From: Rhizobium sp. PP-CC-3A-592
Lineage (GTDB): Bacteria; Pseudomonadota; Alphaproteobacteria; Rhizobiales; Rhizobiaceae
NCBI RefSeq assembly: GCF_003217095.1
Contig: NZ_QJSR01000002.1
Location: forward strand, 620,001 to 684,000
Length of the DNA stretch: 64,000 bases
Direction of reading: 5' to 3'
The notes under the pieces are model-generated. The model saw only the letters and a list, made by a program, of their open reading frames with translations, was not told the origin of the DNA and ran no database searches. The translations under genes were made by a program, and so were the position numbers. Each line of letters opens with the position of its first letter. The stretch's first letter is position 1. Below are positions 18,709 to 27,987 of this stretch, piece after piece.

Positions 18709-19812
18709 ATGACCCTTCGACTTGCCACCTTCAACATCGAAAACCTCATGCGCCGGTTCGATTTCTCCGGCTTCCGCAACCCATCCAAGCAGGACCGCGT
18801 GCTTCGCCTGTTCGATATCGGCAACGAGGCGGCCTATGAGCGTCTGGAAGAGGCTCGCACGATCACGCATGCCGACGACACGCGGCAGATGTCGGCCCTG
18901 GCGATCGCCGATTGCGATGCCGACATTCTCTGCCTGCAGGAGGCCGACGACATGGCCGCGCTGGAAGCCTTCGAATATGGCTATCTCTATCGGATGATGG
19001 GCAGCGGCTATCGCAAGAAGGTGCTGATCGAGGGGAATGATGGACGCGGCATCGACGTTGCGGTGATGATGCGGGAGACGACGCGCGACGGCGAGGCCAT
19101 CGTCTGCACCAGCGCCATCTCGCACGCGGCGCTGACCTATGCTGACCTCAGCCTTCACGATGCGTACATCGCCCGCACGAATGTGCCGGAGGACCGCATC
19201 TTCCGCCGCGATTGCCTGCAACTGGAACTGACGATCGGCGGGCGGCCTTTGACGCTGTTCGTCGTGCATTTCAAGTCGATGGGGCCGAGCCGGGATGGGG
19301 TGGACGGCCGGCTTTCCACCATGCCGGTGCGGCGTGCCGAGGCGCTGGCGGTGCGGAGCATCATCGAGAAGCGGTTCGCCGGTTACATGCAGGATGCAAG
19401 CTTTGCCATTTGCGGCGATATGAACGACTACCGCGAGCGCATCGACGTCACCGGCGATCGCCGCAACGGCTATGGTTTTTCACGGGCGGCGGACACGTCC
19501 GCAGCGCTCGACGTGTTTGCGGCGGACGGCTTTGCCGAGAATGTGGTGCAACGCCGACCGGTGCTCGACCGCTGGACACTGTTCCACAGCCGCGGTCCGG
19601 CGGAGCGCCATCTCTGCCAGCTCGACTACATCTGGCTGTCGCCGGCGCTTGCCGCGCGCAATGCCGAGGCCGTGCCGGAGATCATCCGCGCCGGACAACC
19701 CTACCGCACCGTGTTTCCGCCGGGACAGGATGTCGAACGCTATCCCCGCATCGGCTGGGACCGGCCGAAGGCATCGGACCATTGCCCCGTCGTGGTCGCG
19801 CTCGATGTCTGA
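18709..19812 (+). CDS. Endonuclease/exonuclease/phosphatase-family protein
   Basis: A 367-residue metal-dependent phosphoesterase with the full EEP motif set in order: ATFNIENL, CLQEAD (metal-binding glutamate), HFKSMG, CGDMNDYRE, DYIWLSP and SDHCPV (catalytic histidine). No signal peptide is evident. The start is weakly supported (AGCGGATG upstream of 18709); an in-frame ATG at 18679 is possible. It overlaps the Nudix gene by eight bases, so the two are cotranslated and may act on related phosphoesters. Confidence 0.85.
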   Translation: MTLRLATFNIENLMRRFDFSGFRNPSKQDRVLRLFDIGNEAAYERLEEARTITHADDTRQMSALAIADCDADILCLQEADDMAALEAFEYGYLYRMMGSGYRKKVLIEGNDGRGIDVAVMMRETTRDGEAIVCTSAISHAALTYADLSLHDAYIARTNVPEDRIFRRDCLQLELTIGGRPLTLFVVHFKSMGPSRDGVDGRLSTMPVRRAEALAVRSIIEKRFAGYMQDASFAICGDMNDYRERIDVTGDRRNGYGFSRAADTSAALDVFAADGFAENVVQRRPVLDRWTLFHSRGPAERHLCQLDYIWLSPALAARNAEAVPEIIRAGQPYRTVFPPGQDVERYPRIGWDRPKASDHCPVVVALDV

Positions 19813-20566
19813 GGCGCCGCATATCCGCCCGTCCGGCATCGGTGCGGGCTGGCCCGCGGAAGGCACGATTTTCCCCGTCGCCGGCACCGACCTGCGCGTC
19901 CTGCCGGGGCCACATCCCATCCTCGCCCGGCATGGTCCCGAAATCGAGGCCAACTGGGTGCGGGAACAGGCCGCCAATCCCGCGCTCTTCAATGGCGAGA
20001 TGGTGCTGCAGCACCGCCTGAGCGTGGAGGCCGGTACCATCGTGGGCGAGGGCTACCTCGCGCCCTATGCGGCGTTTCTCTGGTGGCGCAACGTGTCTCG
20101 CCCTCCGGTCGCCTGCCACCTTGCGGCCATTCCCGTCATCGAGACCTCGGACGGGGCCGTCATCGCTGTGCGCATGGGCAAGCGGACGGCCAATCCGGGC
20201 AAGGTTTACTGTGCGGCCGGCTCCATCGACGCCTCCGACATCGTGGAGGATGCACGCGGCCGGGTCTGCGACGTGCCGGGCAATATGCGCCGCGAGGTGC
20301 TGGAGGAAACGGGGATCGATATTGCGGAGGCGCAAGCCGGGCCTTTTCAGGCGCTGCATATCGGCGGCGCCGTCACGCTGTTTCGCCGGCTCCGCTTTGC
20401 GGAAACGTCGGCCGCCATTCTCTCCCGCATCCAGCACCATGTTGAGACCGCCGAGGAGGAAGAGATCGACGGTGCGGTCGCGATCTTCGATGCCGATCCC
20501 GAGACGCACAACTACCAGCCGTTCATGCGGGTGATCCTCGCGCATATCTTCGGAAAGCCGCAATGA
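19805..20566 (+). CDS. Nudix hydrolase
   Basis: A 253-residue protein whose Nudix box is G159-NMRREVLEETGI, matching the REVxEExG core of the family, which hydrolyses nucleoside diphosphates linked to other moieties. The first 110 residues are an extension of unknown role. The ATG lies inside the end of the EEP gene (eight-base overlap). The frame extends upstream antisense-free to 19472 but inside the EEP gene. Confidence 0.82.
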   Translation: MSEAPHIRPSGIGAGWPAEGTIFPVAGTDLRVLPGPHPILARHGPEIEANWVREQAANPALFNGEMVLQHRLSVEAGTIVGEGYLAPYAAFLWWRNVSRPPVACHLAAIPVIETSDGAVIAVRMGKRTANPGKVYCAAGSIDASDIVEDARGRVCDVPGNMRREVLEETGIDIAEAQAGPFQALHIGGAVTLFRRLRFAETSAAILSRIQHHVETAEEEEIDGAVAIFDADPETHNYQPFMRVILAHIFGKPQ

Positions 20567-20655
20567 CGTTTTGGCCTTGCCCGCGGCGGAGCGCGAAGGC
20601 AAGGTTCGCCGGCGGCCGATGATACCGAGGCGGCGCATGGAGTGGGAGAACGGAT

Positions 20656-21573
20656 TTGGCACGCCGCTACGCGATCTACGACGTCTTCACCAGCGAGAAG
20701 CTTCAGGGCAATCCGCTCGCCGTGGTCTTTGACGGTGATGGTCTTTCGACCGAGGCCATGCAGGCGATCGCCGGCGAATTCAATCTGTCGGAGACCGTGT
20801 TCGTCTGCCGGCCGGAGAACCCGACGTCTGCCGCGCGGCTCAGGATCTTCACGCCGGGCACCGAACTTCCCTTCGCCGGACACCCGACCGTCGGTACGGC
20901 CGTGGCGCTGGCAGAGGACGCGCAGGCCGGCGACGGCGTCAAGCGCGATCTCGTGCATGTGCTGGAGGAGAATGTCGGCCCGGTGCGCTGCGCGGTGAAG
21001 CTGCGGCCGGGGGAGGCCGGCTTTGCGGAGTTCGACCTGCCGCGCAAATCCGTGCGGCTGGATGCGCGCTTCGACATCGGCAGGATCGCCGACGCCTTGA
21101 GTTTGAAATCGACACAGATCGGCTTTGAGAACCACGTGCCCGCCCTCTGGAGCGCGGGTGTGCCGTTCGTGGCGGTGCCGCTGCACGACCTCAAGGCCAT
21201 GACGGACTTGGAGTTCGATGCGGCGCGCTGGGAGCAGATCGCGCCGATGGCCGACGGGCGGCTCGCCAGCGCCTATCTCTATTGCCGCGGCGGCATCAAT
21301 CATCACGCCCGGTTCCACACCCGCATGTTCGCGCCCGGAATGGGCATCCACGAGGACCCGGCAACAGGGGCTGCGCTCGCCGCCTTTTCCGCGGCCATCC
21401 ATTGTTTCGACCAACTCACCGAGGGTCATCACAGTTTCCTCGTGGAGCAGGGCGTGGAGATGGGCCGGCCGTCCTATCTGCACCTCCATCTCGACATCGC
21501 CAACGGCGACATCGTCGGTGCGCGGATCGGCGGACATGCGGTCAAGATCGCTGCCGGGGAACTCTATCTCTGA
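20656..21573 (+). CDS. PhzF-family isomerase/epimerase
   Basis: A 305-residue PhzF-fold protein (diaminopimelate-epimerase-like). E46 in FNLSETVFV is the catalytic acid, and PFAGHPTVG (H76) and HEDPATGAA complete the active site. Most chromosomal members outside phenazine clusters have unknown substrates. The start is a TTG with GGGAGA nine bases before it; no ATG is available in frame. A CCTTGCC/GGCAAGG hairpin lies between this gene and the Nudix gene. Confidence 0.87.
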   Translation: MARRYAIYDVFTSEKLQGNPLAVVFDGDGLSTEAMQAIAGEFNLSETVFVCRPENPTSAARLRIFTPGTELPFAGHPTVGTAVALAEDAQAGDGVKRDLVHVLEENVGPVRCAVKLRPGEAGFAEFDLPRKSVRLDARFDIGRIADALSLKSTQIGFENHVPALWSAGVPFVAVPLHDLKAMTDLEFDAARWEQIAPMADGRLASAYLYCRGGINHHARFHTRMFAPGMGIHEDPATGAALAAFSAAIHCFDQLTEGHHSFLVEQGVEMGRPSYLHLHLDIANGDIVGARIGGHAVKIAAGELYL

Positions 21574-21611
21574 TAAGTTTGCAGTTTCCACGGATTCCTG
21601 TCCGCGACAAC

Positions 21612-21640
21612 TGGACAAGCCGCGCGAAGGCCTCTATACG
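21612..21640 (+). promoter_or_regulatory. tRNA-Lys promoter, copy 1
   Basis: TGGACA (21612-21617), 17-base spacer, TATACG (21635-21640). The surrounding 58 bases (21608-21665) match 51/58 with the region before the second tRNA-Lys at 44070-44127. Confidence 0.65.
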
Positions 21641-21671
21641 CCGCGTCAGACCGCAGCAATGCAGTCCTCGT

Positions 21672-21747
<76 letters not shown>

Positions 21748-21979
21748 AAACGTCCTTCCCGTGATTTGTTCGTCCGCCTTCGTGTTTGAAGGGCCATTCT
21801 TCACGAGATTGTCTTCCGTGTGCGCCCCTCCTTTATAGTCGAGATGGCCATCGCTTCTTTACGAAGAGCATCTGCCCTCTGGTGAGATGCCGAAGCAGAA
21901 GCATAATCCCTGTCATCGGAGCGTCTGACGCGAGGAGGTTGCCGCACAGACACTCCGACGAACAGGAGGGCCTGAGACC

Positions 21980-22537
21980 ATGGATGTCCCCATCTACCAC
22001 AACCCCGCCTGCGGGACCTCGCGCAACCCGCTGGCGCTGATCCGTCACGCCGGGATCGAACCCACGGTGATCGACTATGTGAAGGCCCCGCCCACGCGCG
22101 ACCAGCTTGTAAAGATGATCGGTGACGCCGGCCTGACGGTACGACAGGCGATCCGCGAGAAGGGCACGCCATACGCGGAGCTCGGGCTCGATGATCCCAA
22201 CCGTTCCGATGACGAGCTGGTCGACGCAATGCTGACGCATCCGATCCTGATCAATCGTCCCTTCGTGATCACGCCAATGGGCACCCGCCTCGCGCGTCCC
22301 TCCGAACGCGTGCTGGATATCCTGCCGGCGATCCACAAGGGCGCGTTCGCCAAGGAAGATGGCGAAGAGGTTGATCCAGGGGATATTCGGTTGTTTTTTG
22401 CTGCTTACAGGAAGCCGATCGAGATCCAGGGGACGAAGATGATCAGCAGCAGGGCGCAGAAGAGGGCTAGGAGGTGGGGCCAGACCTTGCCGATGACATC
22501 GTCGGGCGAGACGCGGCCGATGGCGCAGGCGAGGTAG
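21980..22537 (+). CDS. arsC: Arsenate reductase (glutaredoxin type) with C-terminal extension
   Basis: Reduces arsenate to arsenite using glutathione/glutaredoxin. Residues 1-131 match ArsC: catalytic C11 in NPACGTSR, arsenate-binding R59, R93 (ILINRPFV) and R106 (LARPSE). Family members end near residue 140, but here the frame runs on to 185 residues with an unrelated tail that is antisense to the end of the TRAP permease gene (133-base overlap). The original stop has apparently been lost. A GGAGGGCC site precedes the ATG. No ars operon partners are present. Confidence 0.88.
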   Translation: MDVPIYHNPACGTSRNPLALIRHAGIEPTVIDYVKAPPTRDQLVKMIGDAGLTVRQAIREKGTPYAELGLDDPNRSDDELVDAMLTHPILINRPFVITPMGTRLARPSERVLDILPAIHKGAFAKEDGEEVDPGDIRLFFAAYRKPIEIQGTKMISSRAQKRARRWGQTLPMTSSGETRPMAQAR

Positions 22538-24264
22538 AAGCCGACGCCGAAGGGCGGCGAGAACAGGCCGAACCCCATCGCAAAGACCGCGACGATCGCA
22601 TAATGCACCTCGTCGATGCCCATCAGTTTGGCGATGGGAAAGAGGAGGGGGCCGAAGAGAACGATCGCCGGGACGCCTTCGAGCACGCTGCCGAGGATGA
22701 TGAAGGCCAGCGCCGAGAGCAAGAGGAAGCCCATCTTGCCGCTGGGGACGCCCTGCATGAGATCGACCAGGTACTGCGAGAAGCCGGACTGCGTCAGTGC
22801 CCAGCCCATGGCGGTGGCCGCGCCAACGACGAGCAGGATCGAGCCGGAGAGCGAGGCTGCATCGACCAGCATCGGATAGAGCCGGCGCCACTTCATCTGA
22901 CGATAGAACAGGGCTCCGACGAAGATGGAGTAGATGATGCCGATGGTTGCCACTTCCGTAGCGGTGGCCACACCTTCGACGACGGCCGTGCGGATGACGA
23001 TCGGCAGGCCGAGGCCGGGGATGGCGGCGAGGAAGAGCTTGAACTTTGTCTTGCCGTTGATCTTGCGGGCCTGGCTGTTGTCTTCGCCGCGCGTCTGGAT
23101 GAAGACGACGACACAGAGGGCGAGCATGCCGACGAAGGCGGGCAGGAGGCCTGCGGTGAACAGGGCCGCGATCGATACGCCCGTGACGGAGCCGACCGTG
23201 ATCAACACGATCGACGGGGGAATGGTTTCCGACATCACGGCCGATGCCGACAGCAGGGAGACGAGGTCGCTGTCCTTGTTGCCGCGCTTCTTCATCTCGG
23301 GAAACAAAGCAGGGGCGACGGCGGCCATATCGGCAGCCTTGGCGCCGGAAATGCCCGAGACGAGATAGATCGCGCCGAGGAGCACATATTGCAGGCCGCC
23401 GCGCAGATGGCCGATCAGCGAGACGAGGAAGGCGATCATCGCCTGTGCAAGGCCGGCCATCTCGATGACGGCGCCGAGGAAGACGAACATCGGAACGGAG
23501 AGCAGGATCATGTGCGACATGCCTTCGCTCATCCGCCCGGGAACGATCGAGATCGGCACCCAGCTGGCGAAATTGAGATAGGCGGCGGTCGCAAGGACGA
23601 AGGCGAATGCAATGGGGACGCCGAGCATGATGCCGAGGAGGACGAGGCCGATGAAGAAGATCAGCAGGCTGTAATTGCCGATGTCCTCGAACCAGGGCAT
23701 CGCCAGCTGGAAACAGCTGAAGACGGCGGCGAGGACGAGAAGGCTGACCGCGATCTGCGCCAGCGAGCTGGCCCGCAGCATCTTGTCGGCCGCAGTAATG
23801 AGCATCAGCACGACACCGACGAGAAGCGCCGCTTCGCGCCAGGCTTCGCTGATCTGCAGAACGGGCGTCACGCTGATGATGCGCTCTTCGACATGTTCCC
23901 AGGTCGGCAGCAGCATCAGCGCCAGCAGCGTCGTGACGATCACCATGGCGAAGGCGTTGGCGCGGGCCTCCCAGACGGGCGAAAGCTTGCGCACGAAAGC
24001 GGTGAGCCGCATGTGCTGACCGCGCCGCAGGGCGACGACGGATCCGAGCATGGTCATCCATACGAAGAGGATCGTTGCGACCTCGTCGGACCAGATGAGG
24101 GGCGTGTGGAGGAGGTAGCGCGCCGTGGTCGCCCAGCCGAGAAGAATGATCTCGGCAAGAACGATCGTGGCAGCAATGGCTTCGACGAGATGGCCGAAAA
24201 GGCGGTCGAAGCGCTGGAATGCGCCGTTTGGAGCGGGCAAGTCCGCGGTGGTTGTTGCTTCCAT
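22405..24264 (-). CDS. dctM: TRAP transporter permease, fused DctQ-DctM
   Basis: A 619-residue inner-membrane protein in which the four-span small subunit (about residues 15-190, with LLHTPLIWSDEVATILFVWM) is fused to the 12-span large subunit DctM (about 195-619, with LLGIMLGVPIAFAF and GISGAKAADMAAV motifs). TRAP systems use Na+ gradients and a periplasmic binding protein to import organic acids. The ATG has GGGGGGAACC upstream. It follows the dctP gene on the same strand and is the uptake arm of the uronate cluster. Confidence 0.92.
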   Translation of the reverse strand: MEATTTADLPAPNGAFQRFDRLFGHLVEAIAATIVLAEIILLGWATTARYLLHTPLIWSDEVATILFVWMTMLGSVVALRRGQHMRLTAFVRKLSPVWEARANAFAMVIVTTLLALMLLPTWEHVEERIISVTPVLQISEAWREAALLVGVVLMLITAADKMLRASSLAQIAVSLLVLAAVFSCFQLAMPWFEDIGNYSLLIFFIGLVLLGIMLGVPIAFAFVLATAAYLNFASWVPISIVPGRMSEGMSHMILLSVPMFVFLGAVIEMAGLAQAMIAFLVSLIGHLRGGLQYVLLGAIYLVSGISGAKAADMAAVAPALFPEMKKRGNKDSDLVSLLSASAVMSETIPPSIVLITVGSVTGVSIAALFTAGLLPAFVGMLALCVVVFIQTRGEDNSQARKINGKTKFKLFLAAIPGLGLPIVIRTAVVEGVATATEVATIGIIYSIFVGALFYRQMKWRRLYPMLVDAASLSGSILLVVGAATAMGWALTQSGFSQYLVDLMQGVPSGKMGFLLLSALAFIILGSVLEGVPAIVLFGPLLFPIAKLMGIDEVHYAIVAVFAMGFGLFSPPFGVGFYLACAIGRVSPDDVIGKVWPHLLALFCALLLIIFVPWISIGFL

Positions 24265-24386
24265 GATGGTTCCCCCCGAAAATCCGCGTCAACGCGGCAT
24301 GTCGTCCTGTTTCAGGAGCCCAGCGGCTTCCCGAAGCAACACGGCGCACAGTCCCTCATAGGGACCCGTGCGCCGCGATGTGATCG

Positions 24387-25394
24387 TCAGAGCGTGCCGA
24401 CGTCCTTCTCGAGCAGGCCCCAGGCTTCGGCGCCGAACTTTTCCTTCCAGCTGGCGTAGAAGCCGGCCTGTGCCAGCACGTCGCGGAAGGGTGCCTTGTC
24501 GACCGTGTGGAACGTCAGGCCGGCGGCCTCGATGTCGATCCGGGCCTGTTCGTTCAGGGCCTTGATGTCGGCGCGTTCGTTGACCGCGGCGGTCGACAGC
24601 TCTTCCAGAAGGATGGTCTGTGCTTCGGCAGGTATCGCCGACCAGCGACGGTTGTTGCAGAAGATGTGGTGACCGTCCCAGATGTGGCCGGTCATCGAAA
24701 CGTGCTTCTGCACCTCATAGAGCTTGGAGCTCTGGATGAGCGCCAGCGGATTTTCCTGCCCGTCGACGATATGCGTCTGGAGCGCGGCATAGAGCTCGCC
24801 GAAGTTCAGCGGCGTCGGGGCGGCGCCCAGGGTCTGGAACAGCGTGACCCAGAGCTGGTTGCCGGGAACGCGGATCTTCATGCCCGCCAGGTCCGCCGGC
24901 GTAAGGATCGGCTTGCTGCCCGTCGTGATGTTGCGGTAGCCATTGTCGAGCATCTTCGGGAAGACGAACAGGCCGGCCTCGAAGAAGGCCTTGCGAACGA
25001 AGTCGCCGAGATCGCCGTCCATGGCCTTCCAGACATGGTCATAGGTGGGGAAGGCGAAGGCGACGGCATTGATGGCGGCAAACGGCACGATGGTCTGGTT
25101 GACGCTCGACGTGGACATCAGGTCGAGGGCACCGCCGCGGACCTGGGCAAACATGTCGGACTCGCCGCCGAGCTGGCTACCCGGATAGACCTGCAGGTCG
25201 ATGGCGCCTTCCGAGCGTGCGGCGATCGCTTTCGACGCCTCGACGATGCGGGTGACGCCGGGGTGCGTGGGCGGGAAGGCCGTGCCGTAGCGCAGCTTGA
25301 CCTTGGTGGCCGCGCGCAGAATGCCGGGGGCTGCAATAAGTCCCGCAGCGGCACCCGCCGCAAATGTACCGAACGTTCTCCGTGTGATGTTCAT
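24387..25394 (-). CDS. dctP: TRAP transporter substrate-binding protein (DctP family)
   Basis: A 335-residue periplasmic solute receptor. The N-terminus carries a Tat-like signal (TRRTFGTFAAGAAAG, cleavage near residue 28). Conserved DctP features include the PSGSQLGG-like YPGSQLGGESDMF and IRVPGNQLW; the arginine in KIRVPGN normally binds the substrate carboxylate. A GGGAGGAAC site precedes the ATG. Context with uxuAB suggests a hexuronate or aldonate ligand; this is inference. Confidence 0.92.
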   Translation of the reverse strand: MNITRRTFGTFAAGAAAGLIAAPGILRAATKVKLRYGTAFPPTHPGVTRIVEASKAIAARSEGAIDLQVYPGSQLGGESDMFAQVRGGALDLMSTSSVNQTIVPFAAINAVAFAFPTYDHVWKAMDGDLGDFVRKAFFEAGLFVFPKMLDNGYRNITTGSKPILTPADLAGMKIRVPGNQLWVTLFQTLGAAPTPLNFGELYAALQTHIVDGQENPLALIQSSKLYEVQKHVSMTGHIWDGHHIFCNNRRWSAIPAEAQTILLEELSTAAVNERADIKALNEQARIDIEAAGLTFHTVDKAPFRDVLAQAGFYASWKEKFGAEAWGLLEKDVGTL

Positions 25395-25647
25395 GATGTT
25401 CCTCCCAGGTTGATATGTGTCAATCCTCCCGCTGCAGCCTGTGCCGCGCGGTTCGGTCGTTATGATCGGTCTGTGTCGGTGGTGGTGAGCGAGACGGGCT
25501 GACGAAGCCGTCTCTTGGATCGTCCGGCATCTTGAGCCCCGCGGCCGGTTCGGAGATCACGATCTCCGTGGCAATCAAGCGTGGCATTCCGTCGATGCAG
25601 TTCCCCCTGCCTCCTCCATTCGCCGATCCGCGGCTATCCTCCCGTCT

Positions 25648-25676
25648 TGTCTATGACTACCATGGTAGAATGTCAA
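25648..25676 (-). promoter_or_regulatory. TRAP operon promoter with operator in its spacer
   Basis: On the minus strand TTGACA (25671-25676) and TAGACA (25648-25653) are separated by exactly 17 bases, and the perfect palindrome CTACCATGGTAG (25657-25668) fills the spacer. The same palindrome with one change occurs in the uxuA promoter. It lies in the 319-base gap 25395-25713 between gntR and dctP; the rest is an untranslated leader of about 240 bases with no other feature seen. Confidence 0.78.
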
Positions 25677-25713
25677 CTAGGGGCGCGGAAGGTATTTTAG
25701 AGACGTCGGGAAT

Positions 25714-26451
25714 TCACGCTTCGATGAGATCGGCACGCTGCTCGCGCAGGCGATGCGCCGTGCGCAGGACTTCGCGCAGATGTGCTGCCATGCTGTTTCC
25801 GGCGGCGACGGCATCGCCTGCTTCGATGGCATCCACGACGGCGCGATGCTGCCCGAGGAGGGTGCGAAGGTGAGACGGGTCGGGCAGGCTGAGATAGCGC
25901 ACGCGGTCCATCTGCAGCTTGACGGACTGGATCACGCGCCAGCTCTTCGACAGGGACGCCTCTTCGCAGAAGCTGCGGTGGAACGCTTCGTCGAGATCGA
26001 GAAAGAGGTCGAGCGCTTCCGCATTCACAGCCTTTTCCTGATCGTAGAGATTGCTCTTGATTTCGGTCAGGAAGCGCCGGGAACAGCCTGCCGCTAAGCG
26101 CTTTGTGATGGAAACCTCCAGTGCTTCCCGAATGAACTGCGCCTCTTCGACGTCGCGAAGGCGAATCGGCGCGACGAAGCTGCCGCGTTGCGGGAGGATG
26201 TCGATGAGGCCTTCATCGGCCAGCCGGATCAGGGCCTCGCGCACCGGTGTGCGGCTGACGCCCAGCTGGAGGGAAAGCTCTTTTTCGCTCAGGGCCTCGG
26301 ACGGCATCATGGCGAGCGTGATGATCGCGCGCCTCAGCTTCTCGTAAATCTGCGCAGCGATCGGCTGGCGGGGATTGATGGTCAGAAGAACCGACGAGGC
26401 GGGGGCCCCCATTCCGGATTCCGAGATCTCATCCGTACGTTTCACCACCAT
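25714..26451 (-). CDS. GntR-family (FCD) regulator of the uronate cluster
   Basis: A 245-residue regulator: N-terminal GntR winged helix (residues about 32-98, ELSLQLGVSRTPVREALIRL), then an FCD all-helical sensor domain with the metal/ligand histidine pattern (LDLDEAFHRSF, LLGQHRAVVDAI). UxuR/ExuR-type FadR-subfamily repressors of hexuronate genes share this plan. It stands between the TRAP genes and uxuA, and the two operators nearby are its likely targets, released by a pathway intermediate such as fructuronate or mannonate (inference). Confidence 0.9.
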   Translation of the reverse strand: MVVKRTDEISESGMGAPASSVLLTINPRQPIAAQIYEKLRRAIITLAMMPSEALSEKELSLQLGVSRTPVREALIRLADEGLIDILPQRGSFVAPIRLRDVEEAQFIREALEVSITKRLAAGCSRRFLTEIKSNLYDQEKAVNAEALDLFLDLDEAFHRSFCEEASLSKSWRVIQSVKLQMDRVRYLSLPDPSHLRTLLGQHRAVVDAIEAGDAVAAGNSMAAHLREVLRTAHRLREQRADLIEA

Positions 26452-26523
26452 TTCGGCGATCCTTCATGTCTTTCGTTTGAACGGTAATCGCATAGTTTCG
26501 AGACAATATCCACGCCCGACGCG

Positions 26524-26551
26524 TTGACAGTCTGCCATGGTAGTATATTAA
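26524..26551 (+). promoter_or_regulatory. uxuA promoter with operator in its spacer
   Basis: TTGACA (26524-26529), 16-base spacer, TATTAA (26546-26551); the operator CTGCCATGGTAG (26532-26543) lies in the spacer and differs by one base from the palindrome in the TRAP promoter. Binding here would block RNA polymerase. The rest of the 336-base gap 26452-26787 shows no gene. Confidence 0.78.
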
Positions 26552-26787
26552 ATGATATGACCCTAATGGTCGGGATGGCGAGGAGCGCGTCCCGACCCGG
26601 TCGGCTGGGGAGGCTTCCGTGATTTATTTACCGTCGATTCGTATCGCCCGATTCGTATCGTCAGGCATCTCCCTTGGCCGGGCCCGGTCGATGTCGGTCA
26701 AGCCCCGTGTGGTGTGTCGGCGCGGCGCTTTGGGTTCCCGATGAGACGTGCGCACGCGAAGTCGCGAAGCCCGAAGAGGAAAAAAGC

Positions 26788-27984
26788 ATGAGACATATCT
26801 GGCGCTGGTTTGGTCCGATCGACAAGGTCACGGTGCGTGATGCGGCGCAGGCCGGGGCCCGCGGCATCGTCAGCGCGTTGCATCATGTGCCGACAGGCAC
26901 CGCCTGGACTCTGGATGAAATCCAGAAGCGGCAGGCGGAGGTGCGCGCGGGTGGTCTGGAGTGGGAACTCGTCGAGAGCATTCCGGTATCCGAGAGCATC
27001 AAGACGCAGACCGGCGACTGGAAGGCGCATATCGAAGCCTGGAAGGAGAGCCTGCGGCAGCTCGCCAGGGCTGATATCTCGACGGTCTGCTACAATTTCA
27101 TGCCGGTTCTCGACTGGACGCGGACGGACCTTCGTTGGGAAACGGACGCTGGCGCGCGCGCCATGCGCTTCGACCTCGTCGATTTCGTCGCGTTCGATGT
27201 TCACGTCCTCAAGCGCCCGGGTGCTGCCGAAGACTATCCCGCAGCGCTGTTGGACGCCGCCAGGCAACGCTTCGCGGAGATGTCGCCGGACAAGATCGCT
27301 GCGATTTCGCGCAATGTCGGTGCCGGTCTGCCGGGTTCGTCCGACGGCTACAGCATCGATGAGCTCAATGTCGCCCTGACGCGTTATGACGGGATAGGCG
27401 CGGAGAAGCTGCGGGCCAATCTCATCGATTTCCTCGCAGAGGTGGCCCCCGTTGCCGATAGCCTGAATATGCGCCTGTGCGCCCATGGTGACGATCCGCC
27501 GTGGCCGCTCCTCGGCCTGCCGCGGGTGCTTTCGATCGAAGCGGATTATGTGAAGGTTCTGGAGGCGGTCGATCTGAATGCCAACGGCGTCACCTTCTGC
27601 ACCGGTTCGCTCGGCGCCCGGTCCGACAACGACCTGCCGGCCATGATCAAGCGCTTGGCGCCGCGCATCCACTTCGCGCATCTGCGCAATGTGACGCGTG
27701 AAACGGACGGCTTGCCCTGCTCGTTCTTCGAGGCGCAACATCTCGGTGGCAACACGGACATGGTCGCGGTGATTGCCGCGCTCGTCTCCGAGGAGCGCCG
27801 CCGCAAGGCCGAGGGACGTGAGGACCATGTGATCTTCATGCGGCCCGATCACGGCCAGGAGATCCTCGAAGACCTGACGCGCGGTGCGCAGCCGGGCTAT
27901 CCGGCCATCGGCCGCCTGAAGGGCCTCGCGGAATTGCGCGGCATCGAGCAGGCTTTGTCTCATGCGGAATATGGACTGAATTAA
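26788..27984 (+). CDS. uxuA: Mannonate dehydratase
   Basis: Dehydrates D-mannonate to 2-keto-3-deoxygluconate in hexuronate breakdown. The 398-residue product begins with the family hallmark MRHIWRWFGP, and continues with WELVESIPVSESIK, CYNFMPVLDWTRTDL, RLCAHGDDPPWPLLGLPR and the metal-binding HFAHLRN and MRPDHGQ segments. The ATG at 26788 has GAAGAGGAAA upstream; the frame is open 38 codons earlier with no homology. First gene of an operon with uxuB and the RspB-like gene. Confidence 0.97.
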   Translation: MRHIWRWFGPIDKVTVRDAAQAGARGIVSALHHVPTGTAWTLDEIQKRQAEVRAGGLEWELVESIPVSESIKTQTGDWKAHIEAWKESLRQLARADISTVCYNFMPVLDWTRTDLRWETDAGARAMRFDLVDFVAFDVHVLKRPGAAEDYPAALLDAARQRFAEMSPDKIAAISRNVGAGLPGSSDGYSIDELNVALTRYDGIGAEKLRANLIDFLAEVAPVADSLNMRLCAHGDDPPWPLLGLPRVLSIEADYVKVLEAVDLNANGVTFCTGSLGARSDNDLPAMIKRLAPRIHFAHLRNVTRETDGLPCSFFEAQHLGGNTDMVAVIAALVSEERRRKAEGREDHVIFMRPDHGQEILEDLTRGAQPGYPAIGRLKGLAELRGIEQALSHAEYGLN

Positions 27985-27987
27985 GCG

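Noticed and set aside
17476-19269. 597-codon form of the aldo/keto reductase
   Set aside because: The extra N-terminal 245 codons are antisense to the EEP gene; MEYRNLGRSGLKV at 18534 with AGGAGG is the true start.
21833-24349. 838-codon minus-strand ORF overlapping dctQM and arsC
   Set aside because: Out-of-frame shadow of the TRAP permease with Arg/His-rich low-complexity product.
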